The notes under the pieces were generated by a model. That model did no database searches. It saw nothing but the letters and a program-made list of their open reading frames with translations, and had not been told where the DNA came from. Below are positions 13,801-24,516 of a stretch of 64,000 bases of DNA, piece after piece. The DNA lies in NCBI GenBank assembly GCA_963978545.1, contig OZ021727.1, forward strand, positions 44,119,385 to 44,183,384, in the 5' to 3' direction. Each line of letters starts with the position of its first letter. The stretch's first letter is position 1. The DNA is from Linyphia triangularis (lineage: Eukaryota > Arthropoda > Arachnida > Araneae > Linyphiidae). Both the position numbers and the translations under genes were made by a program.

Positions 13801-16800
13801 TGTGAAAAAGCACCGAATAAAATTGTGTCAAAGAAATGTTTTATACAACATCTGAACCAAAAAAGTTTTGTATTCTTCAAATTTTTTTAGATCACAAAAA
13901 AAAAAAAAAGAAGTTACCAACTTCTTAATCACGACCAGGGTTCCAGAAAAATATTTTCTTCCTGCGTACACAAATACCATTACCAAAAATTTCCTGCGAG
14001 TCTGTGCGCTTTAAATTATACCGCTGCAGAAAATTGATTTTTACGTACTATTGAGGATTTAAAGTTGTTTAATTCAAAACCCCCTTGGCATTTATTTTGG
14101 AAGCATCAGACTCTGTAAGATAAACATCGGTTTCCAATGGCAAATTTTCAGCTTCAATATTAGGGTCATTAGTACTGGGTTGGCTTCAAGGTTGAACTTG
14201 TGAAATGGAAGCAAACGTTGATGCTTGTCCAACATGCCTCCTTTTCTAAGTGTTTTAATTTTTGTGATTTCGATTTAAATGATGGGAATAGTTTTGCTCC
14301 AACATTTCTTCATTGCAAATACAGCATTTTATTTTCCTTGTTCCTCCTTTTTATTTTAAAGAAAAATGTGGTTTCTTTTAAATTACAATGAAAATATCCC
14401 AAGAATTCTTTCAAATTGAAAAGAAGATTGAAGGAAATAAACTCTCAAGTGCCTAAAACTCAAGATGCAAATGAATTGAAAATGTTACAGTAAAAGAAAA
14501 ACTTGTCATTGTATATTTCAATAAGTTCAGATTCCAAAATTAGGAAATGAACCCCTACGGCTGTCTAACACTTCTCCCTACCCCGTCCAACCTAACTGGA
14601 ATTTTTCCTTCTTCCAAGAAGTAACTGGTGAGGAACTATATGGGGAATAGCATCTCCCCCCAAACCTCTTCCCTCTCAGAGTTACGTGAGTCAAAACCTC
14701 TCCCATCCCCACCCTACCTAACTGAAATTTCTCCTTCTTCCTAGAAGTAACTAGTAGGGAACTATATGGGGAATAGCAATTCTGCGGAACGATGTTGCTC
14801 TTGCTGGAATGCGGATCGCTCGATCTGTTTAGCTCATAAAAAAAAACAAAAAAAAAAACCCCAAAAAAAACACCTACAACTTTTGATTTTAATTTCCTGC
14901 GGGATATGCCGATTTCCTGCGTATATCGTACGCGCGTCCGTCCGTTTTATAGGACTCTGATCACGACCAAAATAAACAACACAGAAATAAAATCGCAAAT
15001 GAAATACTACTTTTCTGGTGTAAATTGTAAAATAGTCTAGTGTAAATACTAATAGTAAAACACGTACTATACAAAAAATATATTGAAATATATATTAAAT
15101 AACATGGAACTTGGATACACTGTACAAAAATACTATACTAAAAATAAAAAGAAGGATTTTGATATTCTGGATAAAGGATACAAATAAATATTTACTTGGA
15201 AATAAAAAGTAATATTAGCAAATATCGAAATGATTTGAAAGTTTTCGGTGGATTTCAATAGTACGTACAATTACGTTTTCAAACGGAACATGCACAGAGC
15301 GTCGTTTCACACTAAATATATGGCAAATTATAATAATATTCGAACCACTTGAAGGACAGACGATTGTAATACATAAAAATAATCAGAAAAATAAGGGGTA
15401 CACATTAAAATAACTTTTGGTTTTATTCTGATGTAATAAAGAAATATCGTTGCCATTCCAAGATTTTTTTTCACGTCAATAAATTTTAATGAAAGCAACA
15501 TTTAATCAAATTTAAAAGTAGTTCTCTACAATCTCCATGTACTAAAGCTTCTATGTGCCAAATTTCGTGCTTCTAGGTGCAAAACTGTGGATTTATATAA
15601 GGTTCAGACGTACAGACAATTCACTTTTATAAATATAGATTTAATACAATGTCAAATTTAATAGTTTGTTAAGTATAAAGTTTTGTGGCACTGACTTTAG
15701 ATGAGGAAAGACTGCTCTTGTTGTAATAAAATATTTGGCAAATTTCTTTGTTTGTAAGTAATAACAACATACATGTATCCCTTTTTATGTTGACATGCAG
15801 ATTATCCTCTAACTGGACCACCCACTTTTCTCCCCAATATCAACATGTGTTGCAATAAAAAAAATAAAATTTTTGACTTCTAAATCCCCAATCCTGATAA
15901 ATCGATATGGCTTGTTCTCACTCCTACAAAATAAAGTGTTTTTTTCCCCAAATATTTTGTGCTATTATTATTTTACATTCGTCAAGTATTCATTCTTAAA
16001 AGGGATTTTTTTACCCTCCATTGCATTGGGCTAAAAATGTGTTTGGGATGGATTTTGTTTTGTGATGGTAGAATGAACTTGCTTGAAAAACCATGCAGCA
16101 CATGTGTGTAAATTAGGTTAAAATCAGTTCAATAGTTTTTATTGCCCAGAAAATGGATGTTGCACTTGACATGTAAGACATTGTGTACCCATTTCATGTT
16201 CCACCACCGAACTTTACTATATCTATTTTAATGCTAATGTAATACCTAATCATCAGGTGGCCATTGCTTAGTGATGCCAGACATTGTTTGCCAGGGCACT
16301 ATTTGGTACCCTTCACTTCTTTCTGAAACCTTTTGGCTTCAATTAATTGAAGTAATTGTGTTCTTGCTTTTACACTATGAATTTCAATACATTACTTACC
16401 ATAAAAATACATTGTATTAATTTAGTTTGCTAAGAAATGGCATTGTCAGTTTACTAAAGTGGAGGAATGTATTGTAGTGTTAGTTATTGAAAGGTTATCT
16501 GTTCAATAAATTTGCACAAGAATTCTTGGTACTTTTCCATTAGACACCTGCCACGCTCGTTGGTACCTTTGTGAGAAAGAATTCAAACATACACAAAAAG
16601 CCTGATTAGTTATTCTGGTGCATGTTTTGAAGTTGTAATAAGAGATTTTTATCCAATTAGGGTAATGAAATGATACCAAATTATTTGTTAACTGAAAAAT
16701 TATTTTTAAGTAGTTTGTCTATGATAGATAAGTTCAGAATTTTTTTTATTCAATTAGTGGTTCATTGTTCAATTTTACTTAAGTGGTTCATTGAAACATT

Positions 16801-16989
16801 ATCCTGATTTTTTCCTAATGAAACTTTGTTATTATTTTTCAGACTTTACTTAATCCTCATTTCTCTTATTTGGCATCTACTATTCCCATATACTTTGTGT
16901 TGGTTATATGCGCTGTGCTGGCCTACCAATCTGCTGGTGGTTCCTGGAAAAGTCTTGTAGTGTCATTCTCATCAAAGAATTCCAATTGA
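4685..16989 (+). CDS. aph-1: gamma-secretase subunit APH-1 (5' partial, five exons)
   Basis: APH-1 is the seven-membrane-span scaffold of gamma-secretase, which pairs with nicastrin, presenilin and PEN-2 to cleave membrane proteins such as Notch. The coding exons are 4685-4828, 6443-6528, 11494-11616, 12651-12778 and 16843-16989. All junctions are GT-AG and the reading frame is continuous, giving 208 residues in the window. Family marks include AFFWLLSLLLSS at the start of TM2, QEVFRFLFYKLL, and the TM4 glycine motif in GLGFGVMSGLFSLINVLAD. The two conserved membrane histidines are in LLHTFWG and SHLL, followed by the final span and AGGSWKS. Animal proteins are about 240-265 residues, so only the first exon (about 38 residues) is missing. 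It was not found in 1-4684 and probably lies upstream. The gene ends in TGA at 16987-16989. Confidence 0.95.
5160..5410 (-). repeat. two inverted copies of a 135-bp repeat family
   Basis: This block in an APH-1 intron reads, in reverse complement, like the unit tandemly repeated at 44030-45150. It has the same succession of phrases: a CTAATT-GGACTT type segment, an ATTAATT run, a CGACTTCTA segment and a CTGAAATTTTCA segment. Two diverged units are present. Confidence 0.6.
6443..6528 (+). CDS. aph-1: APH-1 coding exon 3
   Basis: The exon lies between the acceptor AG at 6441-6442 and the donor GT at 6529-6530. It encodes the hydrophilic loop KAEVGLKKVQEVGADG, continuing to TLAY, which corresponds to the KKADEGLASL loop of vertebrate APH1. 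Confidence 0.92.
7601..10834 (-). mobile_element. pogo/Tigger-like DNA transposon, decayed
   Basis: The ends are related inverted repeats (left CAGTCAAACC, right CAGCCGAACC in reverse complement) flanked by TA dinucleotides at 7599-7600 and 10835-10836, the target duplication of Tc1/mariner and pogo elements. The interior carries a broken transposase on the minus strand. The 1.35 kb between the transposase start and the right end is longer than usual for this family and may contain a further insertion. A C14 run lies near 9772-9785. The element sits inside APH-1 intron 3. Confidence 0.8.
8157..9480 (-). pseudogene. broken pogo/Tigger transposase
   Basis: The minus-strand reading begins at an ATG at 9480 with a CENPB-type helix-turn-helix segment, in which a stop already interrupts the frame near the start. 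After further stops near 9210-9280 it continues at 9202-8741 with the second DNA-binding domain and the motif FNADETGLFW (first catalytic Asp). A frameshift at a five-base G/C run at 8769-8773 separates this from 8744-8157, which holds VDHCNAHC (second Asp) and LQPCDQSIIR (third Asp), the DDD triad of the family. It is therefore a recognisable but inactive transposase. Confidence 0.88.
11494..11616 (+). CDS. aph-1: APH-1 coding exon 4
   Basis: The acceptor is TTTTTGCAG at 11485-11493 and the donor is GT at 11617. The exon encodes TM4 with the glycine-zipper-like GLGFGVMSG, followed by NVLAD and a GDSPFFFITS segment. It is among the most conserved parts of the family. Confidence 0.94.
12651..12778 (+). 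CDS. aph-1: APH-1 coding exon 5
   Basis: The acceptor is TTTTTTAG at 12643-12650 and the donor is GTAAGT at 12779. It encodes FTTLAFTLLHTFWGVIYF and SHLLVSTL, with the two conserved histidines of TM5 and TM6 that family studies implicate in complex assembly. Confidence 0.94.
12830..13130 (-). repeat. dispersed repeat carrying the GATTGGATGACGG-like core
   Basis: Two adjacent diverged units in reverse orientation contain the phrases CTAATTAAC, CTTGCCGTCAT and TGAAACTTGG. The same set recurs at 42.1, 42.9, 52.9 and 57.1-57.3 kb. Confidence 0.6.
13131..14560. other. intronic A+T-rich sequence
   Basis: No gene was recognised. Short A+T-rich duplications (ATATTAAG/CTTAATAT words at 13440-13560) and an A-run near 13899 are present. 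An open frame at 14200-14391 has no supporting features. Confidence 0.45.
14560..14780. repeat. two-copy direct repeat, offset about 126 bp
   Basis: A segment ending GAACTATATGGGGAATAGCA occurs at about 14633 and again at about 14759. In both copies it is preceded by a C-rich phrase and AACTGRAATTTYTCCTTCTTCC. The two copies form a local tandem duplication inside APH-1 intron 5. Confidence 0.75.
14781..16842. other. rest of APH-1 intron 5
   Basis: A+T-rich sequence with no recognised exon or element, ending at the acceptor TTTTTCAG before 16843. Confidence 0.5.
16843..16989 (+). CDS. aph-1: APH-1 last coding exon
   Basis: The acceptor AG is at 16841-16842. The exon encodes TLLNPHFSYLASTIPIYF, the last membrane span, and the AGGSWKSLV tail, and stops at TGA 16987-16989. 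Confidence 0.94.
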   Translation, partial: TLLNPHFSYLASTIPIYFVLVICAVLAYQSAGGSWKSLVVSFSSKNSN

Positions 16990-17356
16990 TAATAACCAAA
17001 ATTATTTATTTCAATGATAACGAGTCATCAGAGCACAGGAAACGGTCAAAAAGGCATCACTAAGCTCATGTTTGTAAGTGTTTTCATAGCGCTGAGATTT
17101 ATTTTTTAAAACGATGTGTATATGAAATGAACGATTGAATTGGTATTGTATAATGAAAAGAAATGCTCATAATTTTATATTCCTGCCATACTGACCAGGT
17201 GTAAATGAGCTGGGCTCCAAGGTGTCGATTTGAATTTCAAGTCATTTGGTTAATTTTTTTTTTTTTTTATAAACTTTTTGAGTCATTGTCTTTTGTAATG
17301 CCATGAGTGTTATTTTTATGTGTAGTTAGGTGTTGAGCACCATTTCAAATGTATTA

Positions 17357-17362
17357 AATAAA
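17357..17362 (+). promoter_or_regulatory. candidate polyadenylation signal of APH-1
   Basis: This is an AATAAA about 370 bp after the APH-1 stop codon. Other AATAAA hexamers occur further downstream, so alternative 3' ends are possible. Confidence 0.5.
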
Positions 17363-19570
17363 ACATTTGATATAAATTTGTGATAAGATGCTGTTAGTGC
17401 TTTGTTTAATTATTTGATGTTTTTATGAGTTTTGTAGGCTTGACAAAACTTTCTTTATAAGTTGATTGTTATGTCTGTTAATTGCGTAAACTGTAGGCCA
17501 ATTCCTGATTCACTATAACTTTTTTGTGCGTTATTTTTCATTTTACAGTTTCAAAAGAACGTCCTGCTAATTAGCTGCAACTTTTTTTTTCTGAAATATT
17601 TTAATCTAATTGTATTATAAGTATGCTTGCGTCTTTTATGTTTCCAAAAACCTTAGTGTTGTGTAAGAAATTTCTAATGGTGTTTTGAGCACCAGGATTA
17701 AAAACTTGCTTAAATTTTTTTAAATTTATCAATATTACCTCAACTAAATATCTTTTGGATAATGGCTAATCAAATGTAACTCTTTAAAAATAATTGGGTT
17801 ATTTCTAAAATTACATTAAAATGCAATTGCTTAACTGATTTTGATTAGATGGAAAACATTTGCATATTAACCTACCTTTTAAAAAAGTAAGTAAAATAGA
17901 GTACTGTGTTTGCAAGTTAAATTTTTTAAGCTATATTTTTGCTGTGTATATTTTTTAGGTATTTATTTTGTTTTAATATAATTTGAATTCTAAAATACAT
18001 TTAAATTTAACATGTATAAAGAGAATCAAATGTAGTATTGTACTGTATATGTTTTCAGATTTATTTATGTCTGTAATGTATTATTTTCTTCTTATTCTTA
18101 ACATGGTTTTGTTTTACATGGCTCAGAATGATATTTATTTTTTAGTATCATAAATTAACAAATACATTCTGATTCATTAATATTCATCTTATAGACAATC
18201 TAAAAAATTGTGTTACATTCAAATATTTCTAAGATAAATGTTCTCATCTTTAGTTTTTTAAATTTACCTTTTTTTCTTGGTCACATGTAGTCATATATTT
18301 ATTTATAGTATAAAAATGCTAGAAAACTTGTAATTTTACGAATGAATTTTCTCCACTGTTAAATTTTGATGTATAAGTGGACAATCATTATAATAAAAAA
18401 GCGCAGCAGATCTGGTAACTCATTGTGTATTGAGTTTTTTTTTTAAATCCTTATTTGGCAAGGGTGAAAATCTTCATCTTTTATGCAGATAACCCGTTTT
18501 TTTTCCCCACTGAAAAGTTCTGCTTGTTCTACAATTTTATTATTTTTAGTAGACTTTACGGAGCTTTATCAGACTAAATTTGCATGTAACCCCCTCAGAA
18601 AAAATTACTAACTGCACCACTGTTCTGTACACACATTAGTAAACAATTATATTATTATTCAGCTATTTTTTTAGTTCAAAATATCGCTTTGACAATTTTT
18701 ACCCCTGTATTTAAAGAGTTAGAATTCAAAAGAAATCTTTATAGCCTTATTAGTAGGAATAAAAATAAATAATATTTAAAACAGATTTTTTTTTCATATA
18801 ATCAATTTTGTTTTAAATGATCTGAATCTAGCCAGTTCTAAGTATAGTGAAGGTGATTTTTTTAATACAAAATCAATATTTTATTTCCTATAAAGTGTCT
18901 GCTAAAACTTAATTAAAAAAAAAAATATGTACATAAAAAAAGAGCTCAACATAACACTCTTTTAAGTGCAAGTAGCTGTTGTAGGTATTTAATTTCTTTA
19001 GCTTTTTAAATAAGAATAAACTTGAAAAAAGAGCACATTCTTTAAATTTGAGTTTTGAACAATCTGTTGTTCAAAATCTAAGTATGCAAGTATTTAAACA
19101 GCTCATTTTGTTCATATTAAAAGATGTAGCTCATTGTTTTGTCAGTCAAAACCTTAATTTAAGTTCCTGTTTTAGTGAAGTTTTGCAAATAAAAGATGCA
19201 ATGTTTAAATAATCATGTTGTTTAAATTTAGTTTCACAAATGAACATGGTAAAATAGAAATTGATTCGTTGAGAAATCGTCAAGATTTCCATGTTAGCTG
19301 GGTTGTGTTGCAACGGTTATTCAAATATTTTATATTTATATTCAAATAACATAGAATAGAAATAAAAAGCATTTATATTAAAATATACCAAGCGTTGTAG
19401 ACAGTAGTGTAACGATGTCAGTTGGGGCCTAATTGCAATTTTGTTTCGGGTCTACAATTTTTTTTTTTTTTAAATTGAGAATTGTTATTTAAATAAAGAG
19501 TTGACATCTTTCTTTGCAATAAGATTGTAGACTAATAATAATGTCCTAGAAATGTGTCATAATATGTATA
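17363..19570. other. intergenic A+T-rich sequence
   Basis: No coding exon, RNA gene or element was recognised. It contains several short homopolymer runs. Confidence 0.5.
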
Positions 19571-21717
19571 TTAGGGTGGTTCGAAATTTTTTTATTTTTT
19601 ATTTTTGAAATGCACGAGGTAAAAAAGGTTGATACACATCTTGATAAGAAAAACTGTAAAAAAATTTTTGAAAAAAAATAATATTTTCCGATCGCGCATT
19701 CACCTCAAAGTTTGGAAAAAATACAAAAAATAACTATTTTTCCTAAATTTTTAAAAATTTCTTAACGTTATATATTTAAAAGGAAATAGTTTGCAATGTG
19801 TAGTGAAAGGCTGGTAAAAACCTGGAAAAACACTATTTTACCCATTTTTAAAACATATATTAATAATTAAAAATACTAAAAATTAACATTTTTTGTAAGA
19901 AATAATGATTTTTCTGTAAAATGTGTACTAATGTAATTTCTTACATTTTTTTAAAAATTTTTTTTAAACATGCAATTATTCATTTGGTTCACTTTTTTCT
20001 CGAGCTTTCTACTCCAGTGATGCACTTTGAAGGAAACTTTTGTAGAAAAGTCGGGCATTATGGATCTTTATAAAAAAAGTGTTGTCCTAACGTCTTTTGC
20101 GTCAGCGCCACCCACTTTTTGTCTTGTCTCTCTACATAAGCTTTCCACAGCTTGTGAGTGACAAGGAAACGACGTGAAGTTTGATTTCAATGGTCCCTAG
20201 TAGCCCAGAAACGCTGGCCAATTTTGCCAGACATAGGCCAGTTCCGATGTGGAACGTTGTGAATCGGTTCTTTGGAAACAATATTAGCCAATCTCGCCCA
20301 ATTCTGGATAAAATATATAAGAGGTTTTGATACGCCGATGCACAGTTTTAAACTTGGAATATTTTATTTATGAGAAACAAAACTATGTGGTGGTTTTGAC
20401 TTGTTTGTTGGTTGAAAAATCTTATATTTTGGAACTATGCTTGGCCAGACTAGCCAACCTTCCAGTCTTCCCCTGTTTCCTCCAATCTAACTGTGCTAAC
20501 TCGGATGCGCCAATCTTTACTAACTAATGTTCGTTTGTTACTCCCAACAAAGGAGGAGTCCTATTACAAGTATTCCAATTAATTATGTCCACGTAATCAG
20601 TGGCAATAAAGTTAAGTTTGGTTGCTTTGAAATGCTTGATTGTCTTTCTCTAGGAAAGTTCTCGAGATTTCAGAACCTGACACCTTAGTTCTCTTACAAT
20701 TCTCCATTCGTATCTAATCGCTGCAAAAATATCAAGAATATAACTGATCTGTGCTCAGTACTTTCATCTCAGTTAAAGGAATAGAACATTCAACACATAA
20801 AAAATCAGTCGAGGGAAAATTTTCACAGTTCTTCAATTTTTGATCTATGAATCTTCAATTTTTGATCTCACTAAAAGATGTTGGTCCTGTTGTAGTACTA
20901 CGTGTTTAAATAGGCATCAGAATGGTAGTTCATTAGAGTATATGAGGCATATATCCCAATGTAGTGGTCTCCTAACGCGCAATTTGATCTGTCAGATTAT
21001 TTTCAGTCGGTATTAATGGCAGTCCCAATCACAGCCCTGTGCTCTATGATCCAATGAATAAGCAAGTAAGTTTATGAGCTTCAAAGGAAGAGAAAAGGCA
21101 CCATGAGAAAGGCCACCCAGATTGAAACCCGCCAAAACACAGTTTTTATCATTGTTTCAAATTCGATTGTTCTAATTTGATTTTTTCCCAAGTTCTATCT
21201 ACTTCATTCTATACAATACAAACTAATATGCCTCGATAATTTAGTTATTGCTGCATTTTACAAATTGATGGAAAAAAGGGATTTTTTGTATTTATTCAAA
21301 ACTTTGAAGTGAATGCTTGAAGTAAATAAAACAATTTTAACAAAAATATGTAAAAAATAACGTTAGTATCCATTTTATAGAAAAATCATTTTTTAACAAA
21401 AAATGTATTTTTGAATATTTTTAATTATTAATATATGTCTTAAAAATATATAGAATAGTGTTTTCCTGTGTTATACCGCCCTTTCGCTACTCATTGCAAA
21501 CTATTGCCTTTCAAATATATAACGTTTAGAAATTTAAAAAAATTTAGGAAAAATAGTTATTTTTTGTATTTTTTAAAAACTTTGAGGTGAATGCGCGATC
21601 GGAAGATATTATTTTTTTTCAAATTTTTTTTCACAGTCTTTCTTATCAAGATGTGTATCAACTTTTTTTACCTCATGCGTTTCAAAAATAATTTTTTTTT
21701 TTTTCGAACCACCCTAA
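19571..21717. mobile_element. non-autonomous DNA element with about 420-bp inverted ends
   Basis: The left end begins TTAGGGTGGTTCGAAA and the right end is its reverse complement. Similarity between the arms continues for about 420 bp (19571-19990 against 21300-21717), including the phrase CGATCGCGCATTCACCTC. The element is flanked by the 6-bp direct repeat TGTATA on both sides, a probable target duplication. The 1.3-kb interior encodes no recognisable transposase; the 66-codon frame at 20327 has no domain. The superfamily cannot be assigned from the ends alone. Confidence 0.75.
20195..20330 (+). repeat. interior block shared with 48830-48965
   Basis: The phrases ACGCTGGCCAAT, AACGTTGTGAATCGG, TAGCCAATCTCGCCCA and TGGATAAAATAT occur here. 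They recur in the same order, diverged and in reverse complement, at 48830-48965. Confidence 0.55.
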
Positions 21718-24366
21718 TGTATATCTCTAATTTTCGAAAAATGTACCAATTTCAGTTTGCTAAGTTAATTATGAGCACAAACATATATATAATTTTGTTA
21801 AATTATTAGAAACTTATATTATGAAATGAGCTGCTGAGCTGCCAATGAATAATTGTCTTACCCATGTATACTAATCATGCATCAGCACTCGCATTTTCTG
21901 TTATTCCAGAAGAAGCTGAACACTTCCATCTTGCTTTTTTGGGGGGGAGGAAATTTTCTTTCAGTTTTTGTTTTAGGGTGATATTGAAATAGTAAAATAG
22001 GTCCACCAAACTGGGCATAATCAAACTTTAAACCATATTTTAAAAATGGTATCATTCAAACAAAGGTTCTACAAGAAATTAATCCTTAGTGTGAATGAAA
22101 AATTTAGCACTTATTAAAGATTTAAACAATCCACCAAAGAATTATGAAGAGAAATACCCTTCCATTTCCATCACTGGGTTAATAATAATATAGAGTTCAT
22201 CATACTCTACACCCTCTTTTTTTTTTTAATGATATCTGACTGTAAAACAAACTATGTATTTCTTTCAACACCCTTTAAATAAAAATAGTTTTTTTTTTTG
22301 TAAGTAGCTATGACAAGCAATTTATGAGATGTTTCATTGAATGTGTTAGTTTTCGAAAGGAATGGCTATTGGAGATTCTACATTTTTTTTATTGTATTAT
22401 AAAGCATTTTCATTAGAATAAGTTGTGAAATATAATTTAACTACAGTTGTTTGGAGTCATTGTAATTTTTTTTTATTCTTATAGTAATTTAATTTTATTC
22501 TTTGCACCCCTTGCAGTCACGGGCACATTGTGTTTCGGTAAGTTACACCACTGATTTTTTTTTTTAACAAAATATTTTTTGCCAAATATATTTTAAGTGT
22601 AAGATTTTATGAAAGGAATTCTTTCCAAAACTGGAGTTTTTTTAAGGAACTTTCAATGGACTAAATTTTCCCTAAACACACCTCTGATAATGTAAATATT
22701 TGAGACAATACACATTTTCCAGTTTAAATTTATAAAAAGAATAAAAATCCTAATATTTTAAATTGCTTGTATTCCCTTTCCATGAATTAAAATGAAGAGA
22801 TTGACAAAACTATATACAGAATAACTTTAAATCACAATAATTTTGAATTATTTTAAGACTGCTGGACTGCAGGGGAAAAATGACCAAAACTGTTAAAAAA
22901 ATTATTTCGCTTGAGTTGAACTAAAACCAGTAGTCAACTAAAATATAACTTGTTAAATAACGAGCATCCTTTTTTATCTGGTAAATTGAAACTTCTAATT
23001 TTTAATGAGGGAAGTTGTACACGATTTTATTCCTCCTGCGTCAAATCTTCTTTAAAAACTGAGCCAATCTGGCATTTGATATTGCACCATCATTGAAGTA
23101 AATTAATAGCTTTGCCAACTTGGATAAGTTTTAAAAGAAGAAATGATTTCGTGGTAGTAATAAAATTGCTTGCTTCCTTCCTCACTGAAAAAATAGTGGC
23201 AGGTTATTTTATAAAAAAGGATGATGGCAAGTTAGTTTTCACTTTTCTATCAGTTTAATTCAACTTATTATAAATAGATTTTTGAATAGTTATACATATT
23301 TTCTCAGTTTTAGTGCCAGCTCCTTTTTTTAATATAAATAATTACTTCTAGCAAATGATGCTTATATAGTCAGATGACATGTAGCAAATCTGTTTCTTTT
23401 GCTTTTTATGTGTACTGTACTGCTACCATTGCCTAGGATCCAGTATAATAGTAAATACAAGCTATTTACTGGACATTAAAATAATATTTTGCTTTCAGTA
23501 TAGAAGTGTTTTAAAAATCTTACAAAAATAGCCATTAAAATTTAGAATTTAAACTTACATAAAGCTTCATAAACCCCACAGTCTAGAACATAAAGATAAC
23601 TGACTTAAAAAGCTTAACTTCAGAGTTAAAAAAGGTTACTTAAATATAAGAAATCAATAACCAGAAATTTGTTCTGAGCCTCATATAATAGGTCTCGGTG
23701 CAGGGAATAATTCTACAGCTGCAAAATTTTACACATTATTTTATCGGTTTTCCAAGTCACTTTACAACTCATTGTTTTGATTATCTGTAGGTGGGTCATT
23801 CTCCGAAAAACGCACAAAAGTCTGACAGCAAAAAGCACTGACAAGATGCAACATAGTTAAAATTATGAAAATAGAGATAACTATTAAACATTCAAAACTT
23901 TTTTCCATTTAATGCAAGACTAATATTTATATCGTATGGAGATTAGAGATAAATCCTACTTATTAACCATGAGAATGTCGCCTTGAAGGATAAGGCTCAT
24001 CCTGGCTTGGCAGGACAAATATCTTTCCTACTTTTAAACAGTTGAGATTTATGATTTTTTTTGCTCAAAAACTTTTGTGATGAATACTTTTCACAAGCTA
24101 GGTTAATTTATAGGTTATCTGAAATGGCAATTATTGTCATATATGTCTGGGAGAGAAAAGAAATAATGATAACACTCTTTAAAAACTGTTTTCATAAAAA
24201 CTCAATCCATATTTTATTTAGGGCCGTGACAAGTCCAGAAAAAAAAATGCATTTGATTGATAAAGGTCAACATAGTTCCTCAGTCAATGAGTATGTGTTT
24301 TCTTGGTCGAAAAGGATTGAGTGTTGCATAAATTTTTATAAAAAAACCCCATGACTTTAGGAACTA
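21718..24366. other. intergenic A+T-rich sequence
   Basis: No gene or element was recognised. An open frame at 24061-24354 has no domain and no splice context. Confidence 0.5.
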
Positions 24367-24516
24367 TGGTCAAACCCTGTTAATGCGAAATCACTTAACA
24401 TGAAATCCTGTTTAACGTGAAGTAAAAGCAGTTCTTCGTACTTAAAAACTTAACTTTAATTTATTCATTTAACACGAACAACTTCGGCGGCTCATTCGCG
24501 TTAACGGGTTTGACTG
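24367..24516. mobile_element. pogo-type MITE, copy 1
   Basis: A 150-bp element with terminal inverted repeats of the GTCAAACCC/GGGTTTGAC type and subterminal TTAACACGAA-like words in both orientations. It closely resembles the copy at 38196-38369. The ends match the CAGTCAAACC termini of the Tigger element at 7601, which suggests mobilisation by a pogo transposase. Confidence 0.75.
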
